NCBI GenBank assembly: GCA_035651755.1
Contig: DASRFA010000060.1
Location: 310,001 to 374,000, forward strand
Length of the DNA stretch: 64,000 nucleotides
Source: DASRFA01 sp035651755
GTDB lineage: Bacteria > Desulfobacterota > Binatia > UBA12015
Reading direction: 5' to 3'
The notes beneath the pieces were generated by a model. It had not been told where the DNA came from. It saw only the letters and a program-made list of their open reading frames with translations, and did not search any database. Position 1 is the stretch's first letter. Every line of letters starts with the position of its first letter. The position numbers were made by a program, and so were the translations under genes. Of the stretch, positions 1 through 7,820 are shown in pieces.

Positions 1-1
1 G

Positions 2-319
2 AGCGCGGGCCAGGACGCGGAGGCGGCGATGCGCCTCCTGCAGGCGAACGGGGTGCCGGCGGGCCAGGTGCAGACCGCGCGCGAGCTGACCGAGCGTGAC
101 GAGCAGCTCGCGTGCCGGCGCTGGACCGTCGAGCTCCCGCACGCGAGCATCGAGCGGCAGTCGATGGACGTCTTCCCCGCGACGTTCGACGGCGAACGCG
201 TCACTCCGGATCGCGCGTCGCCGGCGTTCGGCGAGCACACCTTCGAGGTGTGCGCCGAGCTGCTCGGGCTCGACGAGGCGACGATCGCCGAGGGCATCGC
301 GGACGGGCTCTTCGCCTGA
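2..319 (+). CDS. CaiB/BaiF-type CoA-transferase, C-terminal fragment (cut by window edge)
   Basis: The open frame enters from the left edge with no start, so only the last ~105 residues are visible. The stretch GVPAGQV followed by a conserved C-terminal lobe ending in a short alpha-helical tail is typical of family III acyl-CoA transferases (formyl-CoA / carnitine-CoA transferase group), which move CoA between carboxylic acids. The N-terminal Rossmann part and catalytic Asp lie outside the window. It ends 30 bases before the convergent monooxygenase gene. Family assignment is fairly secure; the substrate cannot be inferred. An ATG at 29 is internal to the domain and should not be taken as the true start. 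Confidence 0.75.
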   Translation, partial: SAGQDAEAAMRLLQANGVPAGQVQTARELTERDEQLACRRWTVELPHASIERQSMDVFPATFDGERVTPDRASPAFGEHTFEVCAELLGLDEATIAEGIADGLFA

Positions 320-349
320 AGAGCCGCGCGCGCCGCGTTCGCGCGGCCG

Positions 350-2020
350 TCACACGGGGATCAGGTACGTCCCGAGGTGGGCTGCCAGCGCGCTCGCGTC
401 CGCCGGCTGGCTGCGAAAGCCGACGTAGCCGTCGGGGCGAACGAGGACGAGCGTCGGAAGGGCGGCGCCGAGCGCGCGGTGGAGCGCACCGCCGTCGTCG
501 ACGAGGACCGCTTCGCCGCCGTCCGCGGCGCTCCGTGGCGGCTCGCATCTCGCGGGCACGACGAGCGACGTCGCGATCGCGTCGCCGTACCGGCGCGCCG
601 CGGCGCGCGCGCTCGCGGTGACCTCGTGCGCTGCGGCACCCGGCGTGCCGCCTCCGTCGACGCCGGCGAGCGCGAGCAAGCGATGGGCGGGCGTCCTGAG
701 GAGGTCGAGAATGCGCACGGGTCGTCCGGTCGCCGCGTCGCGCAGGTCCGCGTCCGGCATGCGGTCGCCCGGGGCCGCGCCGGCGCCCAGCAGCCACGCG
801 TGCGCGCCGCGCCCCCGGTGCTCCCCCGAGAGCGGGCTCTTCCGGTAGTGCACCGCGAGCTCCGAGAGCAGCGTTGCGGCGTGGCTCTGGACCGCGCTCA
901 CCGATCCGAGGAACGCATACAGCCGGTTCCGGATGCTCTGCGCGATCGGGCTCCGGAGCGTCGCCATGCGGGTGACGATCCCCGCCTGGCGGAGGACCGC
1001 TTCGCCGACCGCGCCGCGCTCGACGTCGTAGCTGTCGAGGAGCGGCTGGGCGCGCCCGCGCCCGCGGTGGACGAGCCCGATCTTCCACGCGAGGTTGAAG
1101 GCGTCCTGCATGCCGGTGTTCATGCCCTGCCCGCCGGCCGGGCTGTGGATGTGCGCGGCGTCGCCGGCGAGGAACACGCGCTCCGCGGGTCGGTAGTGCG
1201 CAACCTTCCTCTCGTGGATGCGGAAGCCCGCGAGCCAGATCGGGTCGGCGAGCGCCACGCCGCTCGGGCCGCGCTCGTCGACGAGCGCCTGCATGGCCGC
1301 GAGCGTCGGATCGGGCGGGTGATCGTAGCCGTGCGCGAGACCTTGATCCGCGATGACGCGGAACCGCCCCGGCGAGATCGGAAAGAAGACGAGGATGCCG
1401 CTCGCATGGAAGTAGGCGCTCACCTCGTCGGGCGCGATCGGCCCGCGCACGTGGACGTCGGCCAGCACCCAGTCGTTCGGCTCCGCGTCGCCGGCGAACG
1501 GGACGTCGAGCAGGTGGCGGACGGCGCTGTGCGCCCCGTCGCAGCCGAGGAGCCAGCGCGCTCGAATGCGCTCGTCCGAGCCGCCCTTTCGGCGGACGGT
1601 GGCGACCGCGCCGTCGCCCTTCCGCTCGAGCGCGACGAGCTCGGCCGAGCGCTCGACCGCGATGCCGAGCGTCGCGAGCCGCTCCTCGAGCAGGCGCTCG
1701 GTCTCCGATTGCGGGATCATGAGCGCGTACGCGTAGACGCTCTCGATCCCGCCGAACTCGAGGTGGACGAGCCGGCGGCCGCCGGCGTAGAGGCTCGCGC
1801 CGTGCGCCTCCATGCCGGCCGCGACGAACGCGTCGGCGCCGCCCATCGCGTGCAGCGCCTCCAGCGTCCGGCTCCACAGCACCAGCGCCTTCGACTTGTC
1901 GGTCCGGGCGGCGTTCTTCTCGACCACGCGACAGGACATCCCGTGGCGATGGAGCTCCCACGCGAGCGTCATCCCGACCGGTCCGGCACCCACCACCAGG
2001 GCATCCACTTCGCTCGTCAT
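350..2020 (-). CDS. FAD-dependent aromatic-type monooxygenase (PheA/TfdB/MhpA group)
   Basis: 556-residue flavoprotein hydroxylase. The N-terminal dinucleotide motif GAGPVG is at residues 11-16, the DG motif (LLGCDGAHSAVR) near 158-169, and the GD motif with FAD-ribityl contacts (FLAGDAAHIHSPAGGQGMN) near 283-301; a thioredoxin-like C-terminal domain follows to residue 556. Enzymes of this class insert one oxygen atom into phenolic or polyketide aromatic rings using NAD(P)H. The start ATG at 2020 has a GGAG about 8 bases upstream; the frame stays open for about 1.2 kb beyond it, but only because of high GC. It is divergent from the acyltransferase gene across a 171-base gap. The substrate is unknown; degradation and tailoring roles are both possible. 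Confidence 0.88.
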   Translation of the reverse strand: MTSEVDALVVGAGPVGMTLAWELHRHGMSCRVVEKNAARTDKSKALVLWSRTLEALHAMGGADAFVAAGMEAHGASLYAGGRRLVHLEFGGIESVYAYALMIPQSETERLLEERLATLGIAVERSAELVALERKGDGAVATVRRKGGSDERIRARWLLGCDGAHSAVRHLLDVPFAGDAEPNDWVLADVHVRGPIAPDEVSAYFHASGILVFFPISPGRFRVIADQGLAHGYDHPPDPTLAAMQALVDERGPSGVALADPIWLAGFRIHERKVAHYRPAERVFLAGDAAHIHSPAGGQGMNTGMQDAFNLAWKIGLVHRGRGRAQPLLDSYDVERGAVGEAVLRQAGIVTRMATLRSPIAQSIRNRLYAFLGSVSAVQSHAATLLSELAVHYRKSPLSGEHRGRGAHAWLLGAGAAPGDRMPDADLRDAATGRPVRILDLLRTPAHRLLALAGVDGGGTPGAAAHEVTASARAAARRYGDAIATSLVVPARCEPPRSAADGGEAVLVDDGGALHRALGAALPTLVLVRPDGYVGFRSQPADASALAAHLGTYLIPV

Positions 2021-2191
2021 CCGTGTACTCCGCTGCCGTCGTCGCCGCGACGCAAGGCGGGCGCCGCGCGTCCCGCTTCGGCTCATCGGCTCGTTCGAGA
2101 GCCGACTTGACCCGTCGCGTGGCCGCATGCGACCGACAGCGAGCGAGGTGGCGGCCGCATCCGGGCGCCACCGCGGAGGCGAGCTGGCCGC

Positions 2192-3379
2192 ATGATCCGC
2201 GAAGGGCGACCGATCGCGTCGCATCCGGCGCTGCACGGAGCGCGCGCGGCCGTGCGCTCCGAAGCGATGGCGCGCGATCCGCGGCCGGAGATGCCGCAGG
2301 CCGTCGGCGACCGCGGCCGTTCGCGCGAGGGCGACCCGCCGCGCGGGCGTCTCGGCGAGGCGGTCGAGATGGCGGCGCTTCGCGCCGGGGTCGCGCTCGT
2401 CGGGACGCTGCCGCACGCGCGCGCGACCGCGCTCGGCGCGGCGCTCGGCGCTGCGTGGGGCGAGGCGGCGCGGCGCCTTCGCACGCGTCGGCATCGCATC
2501 GCCGAGCTGAATCTCGAGATCGCGTTTCCCGAGATGTCCGCGGCCGCGCGCGACGGCATCCGGCGCGCGATGTGGCGGAACTGGGGACGCGTGCTGGCCG
2601 ACGTCGCGCGCCTCCCCCGGCTGGACGCGGAAGGCCTCCGCGACATCGTCCGCCTCGACCGGCGGGAAGGCGCGGTCGAGATCTTCCGGCGCGCGCGCGA
2701 CGGCGGATCCATCGTCCTCACCGCGCACTTCGGCTCGTTCGAGCTTCTGCACGCGGGCTGCGCCGCGCACGGCTTCCCGATCACGCTCGTCCATCGCACG
2801 CTTCCCAATCGGCGCGCCGACCAGTGGCTCACCGACCTGCGCGAGCGCTGCGGCTCGCGCGTGCTCCGGCGCGGCGCGGCGGCGCGCGACATCCTGCGCG
2901 AGCTGCGGTCGGGGCGCGTCGTCGCGCTCCCGTTCGACCAGCGGCCGCCGGCCGGGTCCGCCGGGTTCGCGCCCTTCTTCTCGCTCCCCCCGGCGACGAA
3001 CTCCGCGGTCGCGCGGCTCGCGCTCGCGTCGGGCGCGCCGGTCTTCCCGGTCGTGCTGGTGCGCGAGGGAGCGTCGCATCGCCATCGGGCCGTCTTCGGC
3101 GATGCGATCGAGCCCGCGCGGACCGGCGATCGCGACGCCGACGTGCTCGAGAACACGCGTCGTTTCAACGCCGCGCTGGAGGCGCTGGTGCGCGCACACC
3201 CCGACCATTGGATCTGGATGTACAGCCGCTGGAAGCGGCTCCCCGGCGGCCTCGTGTCGCCCTACCGCCGCGACGCCCCGCCCCTCGCGGCCTACCGCGC
3301 GGCGAGCGCGGCGTTCCTGGCGTCGCAGCCCGCGGCGGCAGGCGAGCCCGCCGCGGCTCCGAGCGAGAGAAGGGGGTGA
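2192..3379 (+). CDS. LpxL/HtrB-like lysophospholipid (lipid A) acyltransferase
   Basis: Membrane-associated acyltransferase of the lipid A late-acyltransferase family, which adds a secondary acyl chain at the inner membrane. The HX4E catalytic motif is AHFGSFELL (His179, Glu184), and the C-terminal signature HWIWMYSRWK is near residue 325. At 395 residues it is longer than the usual ~300 because of an Arg-rich 55-residue N-terminus. Later ATGs at 2267 and 2369 are possible starts; 2192 was kept because GGAGG lies 12 bases upstream. Its stop overlaps the region where the next gene begins, implying co-transcription. It could instead acylate another glycolipid or a phospholipid. Confidence 0.8.
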   Translation: MIREGRPIASHPALHGARAAVRSEAMARDPRPEMPQAVGDRGRSREGDPPRGRLGEAVEMAALRAGVALVGTLPHARATALGAALGAAWGEAARRLRTRRHRIAELNLEIAFPEMSAAARDGIRRAMWRNWGRVLADVARLPRLDAEGLRDIVRLDRREGAVEIFRRARDGGSIVLTAHFGSFELLHAGCAAHGFPITLVHRTLPNRRADQWLTDLRERCGSRVLRRGAAARDILRELRSGRVVALPFDQRPPAGSAGFAPFFSLPPATNSAVARLALASGAPVFPVVLVREGASHRHRAVFGDAIEPARTGDRDADVLENTRRFNAALEALVRAHPDHWIWMYSRWKRLPGGLVSPYRRDAPPLAAYRAASAAFLASQPAAAGEPAAAPSERRG

Positions 3380-3384
3380 GCAGC

Positions 3385-4311
3385 GTGCAGGTCATGACGC
3401 ACATCGCGGTCGAGCGCCTCTCGGCGGTGCGCGCGGCGCATCCGGACGTGGAGCTCGTGGACGTGCCGCAGCAGGGCGAGCCCGATCCCGGCGTGAGCGG
3501 CGAGGTCCTGCTGACGCTCGCGTGGGGAAGCCCGAACCTCGATCGCCTGGTCGCGCGCGGCGTCCGCTGGGTGCACGCGGTCGGCACCGGGGTCGACCGC
3601 TTCCCGTTCGACCTGCTCGGCGCGCGCCTGCTCACGTGCTCACGCGGCGCCAGCGCGATCCCGATCTCCGAGTGGGTGCTCGCGATGATGCTCGCCGCCG
3701 CGAAGCAGCTCCCGGAGTCGTGGATCCACGAGCCGCCCGCGCGCTGGAACCAGGCGCGCCTCGGACGGCTTCACGGGAGGACGCTCGCGCTGCTCGGCGT
3801 CGGCGGCATCGGGACCGCCGTCGCGGCCCGCGCGCTCGCGTTCGGGATGCGGGTGCGGGGTCTCCGGCGGACGTCGCAGCGCGCGCCGTTCCCCGGCCTC
3901 CAGCTCGTGGGGTCGCTCGAGGAGCTGCTCGCGGACGCGGATCACCTCGTGATCGCCGCTCCGGCCACGCCCGAGACGCGCCATCTCATCGGCCGGGACG
4001 CGCTCGCGCGCGTCAAGCGCGGCGTTCACCTCGTGAACGTCTCGCGCGGCGCGCTCGTCGACCTCGACGCGCTCCGCGAGGCGCTCGACTCGGGGATCGT
4101 GTCGCGCGCGTCGCTCGACACGGTCGACCCGGAGCCGCTGCCGGCCGACCACTGGGCGTATCGCCACCCGGGGGTGCGGCTGTCGCCGCACATCTCGTGG
4201 AGCATGGAAGGGGCGTTCGATCTGCTGGTCGCGACCTTCGTCGAGAACCTCGGCCGCTTCCGCGCCGGCGAGCCGCTGGAAGGGCTCGTCGACCCGGTCG
4301 CCGGGTACTGA
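3385..4311 (+). CDS. D-isomer-specific 2-hydroxyacid dehydrogenase, NAD-binding
   Basis: 308-residue oxidoreductase of the D-2-hydroxyacid dehydrogenase family, interconverting 2-oxoacids and D-2-hydroxyacids with NAD(P)H. The Rossmann motif is GVGGIG at residues 138-143, and the catalytic triad is visible as Arg221 (NVSRGALVD), Glu250 (DPEPLP) and His269 (LSPHISW). The N-terminal substrate domain is short. Start choice: GTG 3385 lies 8 bases after AGGGGG. GTG 3376 would overlap the upstream stop as GTGA, and ATG 3394 is also possible. It is almost certainly co-transcribed with the acyltransferase. The exact substrate (glyoxylate/hydroxypyruvate or another) is not determined. Confidence 0.85.
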   Translation: MQVMTHIAVERLSAVRAAHPDVELVDVPQQGEPDPGVSGEVLLTLAWGSPNLDRLVARGVRWVHAVGTGVDRFPFDLLGARLLTCSRGASAIPISEWVLAMMLAAAKQLPESWIHEPPARWNQARLGRLHGRTLALLGVGGIGTAVAARALAFGMRVRGLRRTSQRAPFPGLQLVGSLEELLADADHLVIAAPATPETRHLIGRDALARVKRGVHLVNVSRGALVDLDALREALDSGIVSRASLDTVDPEPLPADHWAYRHPGVRLSPHISWSMEGAFDLLVATFVENLGRFRAGEPLEGLVDPVAGY

Positions 4312-4659
4312 CGGCGCAGTCGGCCGCACGTGCGGCTGCGTCGGAGCGGGTCGGAGCGGGGCGGAGCGCGGCGAAACGGGTCGCGCGTCGGAGCGCGGCG
4401 GGAGCGGCGCGTGAGCGAGCCCGGCGACTCCTGTCGGAGTCGGCCTTTTGTTGTCTCGATTTCAAGGAGGGCCGCCTCCTCCAACGTCGCTGCCGTGCTC
4501 GCTCGCGCGCCGCTCCCGCCGCAGGCAGCGCGTGCCGATGGAACGCGCCGTGGGATCGAGCGGGAGCGCCGGCGGCCGCTCGCGCGGCTCGCCGCGCGTC
4601 GCTTACGGGAGCAGAACGATCGCCGCACGAACGGCGCACTGCACGAGGCGGCGGCTGGT
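4312..4659. other. Gene-free gap between a 2-hydroxyacid dehydrogenase and a cupin
   Basis: 348 bases between convergent genes with no convincing coding sequence. It opens with a perfect 14-base palindrome, GCCGCACGTGCGGC (4323-4336), just after the dehydrogenase stop; there is no T-tract, so any terminator role is speculative. It continues with roughly three 10-base repeats of TCGGAGCGGG type (4340-4369). A relatively AT-rich patch with GTTGTCTCGATTTC follows near 4450. No tRNA-like fold was recognised. Confidence 0.5.
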
Positions 4660-5022
4660 TTACTTGAGCTCGATCAGCAGCTCGCGGTAGTGGCGGTCGC
4701 CGACGTTGACGGCCCACTCGGACTCGCCGCCTCGCAGGTAGGCGACGCGGCCGGGCGTCACGTCGGCGACGCGCGGGCCGCGGGCGCTGCCCGGGCCTGG
4801 CACGGCGGCGATGTGGTCTCCGTCGAGGAGGATGACCATGTAGTCCAGGTCGTGGCGGTGCAGCGACGACGCCTCGCCGGGCGCGAGCTCCATCTCCCAG
4901 ATGCGGACGCGGTCGTTGTCGACCACGACGCGCGTTGCGACCGGCCCGAGCGGATCGTTCGCGTGCTCGGCCGCGAACCGACGCGCGAACTCCTCGAGCG
5001 ACGTTCCGGAGAGGAGACCCAT
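4660..5022 (-). CDS. Small cupin-domain protein
   Basis: 120-residue single-domain cupin. The first cupin motif is recognisable as HRHDLDYMVILLDG (metal-type His55, His57, with Tyr61). The second motif (PGRVAYLRGGESEWAVN) lacks the usual His, so metal binding may be incomplete. Such proteins act as small isomerases, dioxygenases or ligand-binding regulators; nothing here decides which. It stands alone, divergent from the alcohol dehydrogenase gene across about 90 bases and convergent with the hydroxyacid dehydrogenase across the 348-base gap. Confidence 0.75.
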   Translation of the reverse strand: MGLLSGTSLEEFARRFAAEHANDPLGPVATRVVVDNDRVRIWEMELAPGEASSLHRHDLDYMVILLDGDHIAAVPGPGSARGPRVADVTPGRVAYLRGGESEWAVNVGDRHYRELLIELK

Positions 5023-5112
5023 GCTTCCGCGTCTAGCCCCTGCCGTCGCCGCCGGTCAACGGGCCGGATCGCGACCGCGCCTGCTGCCTTGACGGCGCCA
5101 GCGCCGCGGTCC

Positions 5113-6219
5113 ATGCACGTCGGCATGCCCCGCACGTCGCGCGCCGTCGTCCAGGTCGCCCCGCGGCGGCTCGAGATGCGCGACCTGCCGGTGCCCGAGA
5201 TCGACGACGACAGCGCGCTCCTCCGGGTCGAGGCGTGCGGCATCTGCGGCAGCGACGCCGAGCAGTACGCCGGGGTCCTGCCCGCGCGCTACCCGGTCGT
5301 GCTCGGGCACGAGCCCCTCGGGCGCATCGAGAAGATCGGCGACCGCGCGGCGAAGCGGTGGGGTGTCGACGTCGGCGATCGCGTCGCGGTCGAGACGCTC
5401 ATCCCGTGCGGGTTCTGCCCGGCGTGCATCGCCGGCCGCTACCAGGTGTGCCGCGGGCGCGGCGGGATGTTCGGCTACTCGTACGTGCCGGTGTCCGAGG
5501 CGCCCGGCCTCTGGGGCGCCTACGCCGACCTCATGTATCTCGACCCGCACTCGATCGTGCACAAGGTGCGGAGCGATCTCCCGGTTGGGATCGCGGTCAT
5601 GTTCAACCCGCTCGGCGCCGGCTTCCGCTGGGCCGTCGAGATCCCGCGCACCGCGCCGGGCGACACCGTGCTCGTCCTCGGGCCGGGGCAGCGCGGCCTG
5701 GCGAGCGTCATCGCGGCGCGCGCCGCCGGCGCCGATCGCATCATCGTCACCGGGCTCGCGCGCGACGCGAAGAAGCTCGCGCTCGCGCGCGACCTCGGCG
5801 CGGACGACGTGATCGACGTCGAGAACCAGGACGCGCGCCGGCGCGTGAAGGAGCTGACGGACGGGCACGGCGCCGACGTCGTCGTCGAGGTGTCCGCGAA
5901 CTCGCCGCAGCCGGTCGCGGAGGCGCTCCACTACGTCGCGACCGGCGGCCGCATCGTGCTCGCCGGCGTCAAGGGCTTCAAGGCGGTCCCCGACTTCGTG
6001 AGCGACCTCATCGTCGTCAAGGAGGCGACCGTCGTCGGCGCCTTCGGCGTCACCAGCCGGTCGTATCGCTCGGCGATCCGCCTCATCGAGTCCGGGACGG
6101 TCGCGCTCGACCGGCTCCACACCCACGAGTTCGGCCTCGAGAGCGCCGAGGAGGCGATCCAGACGCTCGCCGGTGAGCGGCCGGGCGAGTCGAGCATCCA
6201 CTCCTGCCTGGTGCCGTGA
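5113..6219 (+). CDS. Zinc-dependent medium-chain alcohol dehydrogenase
   Basis: 368-residue MDR-family NAD(P)-dependent alcohol/polyol dehydrogenase. Catalytic-zinc ligands are Cys42 (CGICGSD) and His66-Glu67 (LGHEPLG). The structural zinc lobe has four cysteines, Cys99, Cys102, Cys105 and Cys113. The Rossmann motif (LVLGPGQRGLASV) lies near residue 180. ATG 5113 is the first plausible start; ATG 5125 is an alternative. Its last codons overlap the GTG start of the permease as GTGA (6216-6219), so the two are translationally coupled, suggesting that the permease imports the dehydrogenase substrate or a related compound. The substrate is not identifiable. Confidence 0.9.
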   Translation: MHVGMPRTSRAVVQVAPRRLEMRDLPVPEIDDDSALLRVEACGICGSDAEQYAGVLPARYPVVLGHEPLGRIEKIGDRAAKRWGVDVGDRVAVETLIPCGFCPACIAGRYQVCRGRGGMFGYSYVPVSEAPGLWGAYADLMYLDPHSIVHKVRSDLPVGIAVMFNPLGAGFRWAVEIPRTAPGDTVLVLGPGQRGLASVIAARAAGADRIIVTGLARDAKKLALARDLGADDVIDVENQDARRRVKELTDGHGADVVVEVSANSPQPVAEALHYVATGGRIVLAGVKGFKAVPDFVSDLIVVKEATVVGAFGVTSRSYRSAIRLIESGTVALDRLHTHEFGLESAEEAIQTLAGERPGESSIHSCLVP

Positions 6220-7811
6220 GCGGGCGCGCGGGCGCGGAGGCCGCGCCGCACGCGAGCGGACCGCACCGCTACGCCTGGGCGGCGGGCGGCGACGTGAGCG
6301 CGTTCCTCGGGCTCACCTTCGACAACGTCGCGCAGCTCATCGTCTTCAGCACGATCCTGATCGCGGGCTTCGGCTTCCCCGCGGATCTCGTCCTCGGGCG
6401 GATGCTGCCCGGCACTGCGCTCGGGGTGCTCGTCGGCGACCTGACGTACACCTGGCTCGCCTTCCGCCTCGCGCGCCGCACCGGTCGCGACGTGACCGCG
6501 ATGCCGCTCGGCATCGACACGGTGTCGCTCTTCGGCCTCACGTTCGGCGCGCTCGGCCCCGCGTTCCAGAGAACGGGCGACGCCGTGCTCGCGTGGGAGG
6601 CCGGCATGGCTCTCATGATCGCAATGGGCGCGTTCAAGATCGCGATCACGTGGCTCGCGGCGCGGCTCCGCGACGTGGTCCCGCCGGCGGCGATGCTCGG
6701 AACGATCGGCGGCATCGGCCTCGCGCTCATCGCGTTCCTGCCGATGCTCAAGATCTTCGCCGTCCCGGTGGTCGGGCTGCCGGCGCTCCTCCTCATCGTG
6801 ATCGCGCTCCTCCGGTCGGTCCGCCTGCCGGGCGGCATTCCCGCGGTGCTGGTCGTCGTCGTGGCGACCGCCGGTACCTTCTACGCCCTCGCGGCGGCCG
6901 GGGTCGTGCCGCCGCTGCCGATGGCCGGAGCGGCGGAGGCGGCGGCGATCGGTATCCGGCTTCCGCTCCCCACACTCGCGTTCCTCCGCGGCGTGCCGCT
7001 CGCGCTCGACTACCTCCCGCTCGCGCTGCCGCTCGCCTTCGCGACGATCATCGGGGGCATCGACAACACCGAGTCGGCCGCCGCGGCGGGCGACCGCTAC
7101 GACACGCGCTCGATTCTCCTGACCGAGGGCGTGAGCACGCTCGTCGCGGGTCTCTTCGGCGGCGTCATCCAGACGACGCCCTACATCGGGCACCCGGCGT
7201 ACAAGCGGATGGGCGGTCGCGCCGGCTACACGCTCGCGACTGCGTTCTTCGTCGGGCTCGGCGGCGCGCTCGGCTACCTGTCGTGGCTCGTGCACGCGCT
7301 GCCAGAGGTCGTGGTCGTGCCGATCCTCGTCTACGTCGGGCTCGAGATCGCGTCGCAGTCGTTCCAGGCGGCGCCGGCGCGCCACGGCGCGGCGGTCGCC
7401 GTGAGCTTCCTGCCGGCGCTCGCGAGCCTGGTGCTGATCGTCGTGAACCAGATGCTGTCGGCGGGCGGCGTCGCGGGACACGCGCTCGCGGGCGATGCGG
7501 CGACCGCGTTCCGCGCGCTCGAGATGCTGGCCGCCGGCTTCGTCTTCTCGGCGATGCTCCTCGGCTCCGCGGTCGCGTTCGCGATCGACGGGCGGCACGG
7601 CGCGCTCGCGGTCACGCTCGCGCTCGCGGCGATCGCGACCTGGTTCGGCGTGATCCACTCGCCGCTCCCCGGCTCCGCGACCTTCCTGCCGTGGCGGATC
7701 GCCGACCGGACACCGCTCCTCGCGGGCGCCGGCTACGCGACGGTGGCGCTCGTTGCCGCGGTGCGCTGGCTCGCCGCGCGCGGCGCGGCCCCGTCGCATG
7801 CGTCGACGTAG
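6216..7811 (+). CDS. NCS2/AzgA-like multi-pass permease
   Basis: 531-residue integral membrane protein with about 12-13 hydrophobic segments. The conserved stretch DNTESAAAAGDRYDTRSILL, followed by a Gly/Thr-rich segment (FGGVIQTTPYIGHPAYKRMGG), matches the nucleobase permease fold (NCS2/AzgA, related to SulP). Members typically move purines, pyrimidines or anions with protons. The GTG start overlaps the dehydrogenase stop (GTGA), a strong sign of coupled translation. The pairing with an alcohol dehydrogenase is unusual for a purine transporter, so the substrate may differ from a nucleobase. Confidence 0.78.
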   Translation: MSGRAGAEAAPHASGPHRYAWAAGGDVSAFLGLTFDNVAQLIVFSTILIAGFGFPADLVLGRMLPGTALGVLVGDLTYTWLAFRLARRTGRDVTAMPLGIDTVSLFGLTFGALGPAFQRTGDAVLAWEAGMALMIAMGAFKIAITWLAARLRDVVPPAAMLGTIGGIGLALIAFLPMLKIFAVPVVGLPALLLIVIALLRSVRLPGGIPAVLVVVVATAGTFYALAAAGVVPPLPMAGAAEAAAIGIRLPLPTLAFLRGVPLALDYLPLALPLAFATIIGGIDNTESAAAAGDRYDTRSILLTEGVSTLVAGLFGGVIQTTPYIGHPAYKRMGGRAGYTLATAFFVGLGGALGYLSWLVHALPEVVVVPILVYVGLEIASQSFQAAPARHGAAVAVSFLPALASLVLIVVNQMLSAGGVAGHALAGDAATAFRALEMLAAGFVFSAMLLGSAVAFAIDGRHGALAVTLALAAIATWFGVIHSPLPGSATFLPWRIADRTPLLAGAGYATVALVAAVRWLAARGAAPSHAST

Positions 7812-7820
7812 CGCTGACCG

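Noticed and set aside
201..3208. Very long open frames antisense to and overlapping the monooxygenase and acyltransferase genes
   Set aside because: Arg/Ala/Gly-rich low-complexity translations with no motif; they exist because stop codons are rare at this GC content, while the opposite strand has clear enzyme motifs.
4340..4369. Three ~10-base TCGGAGCGGG repeats
   Set aside because: Too short and imperfect to be distinguished from GC-rich low complexity.
4448..4690. 80-codon ORF in the gap before the cupin gene
   Set aside because: Ser/Arg-rich, overlaps the cupin 3' end, no ribosome site or recognisable domain.
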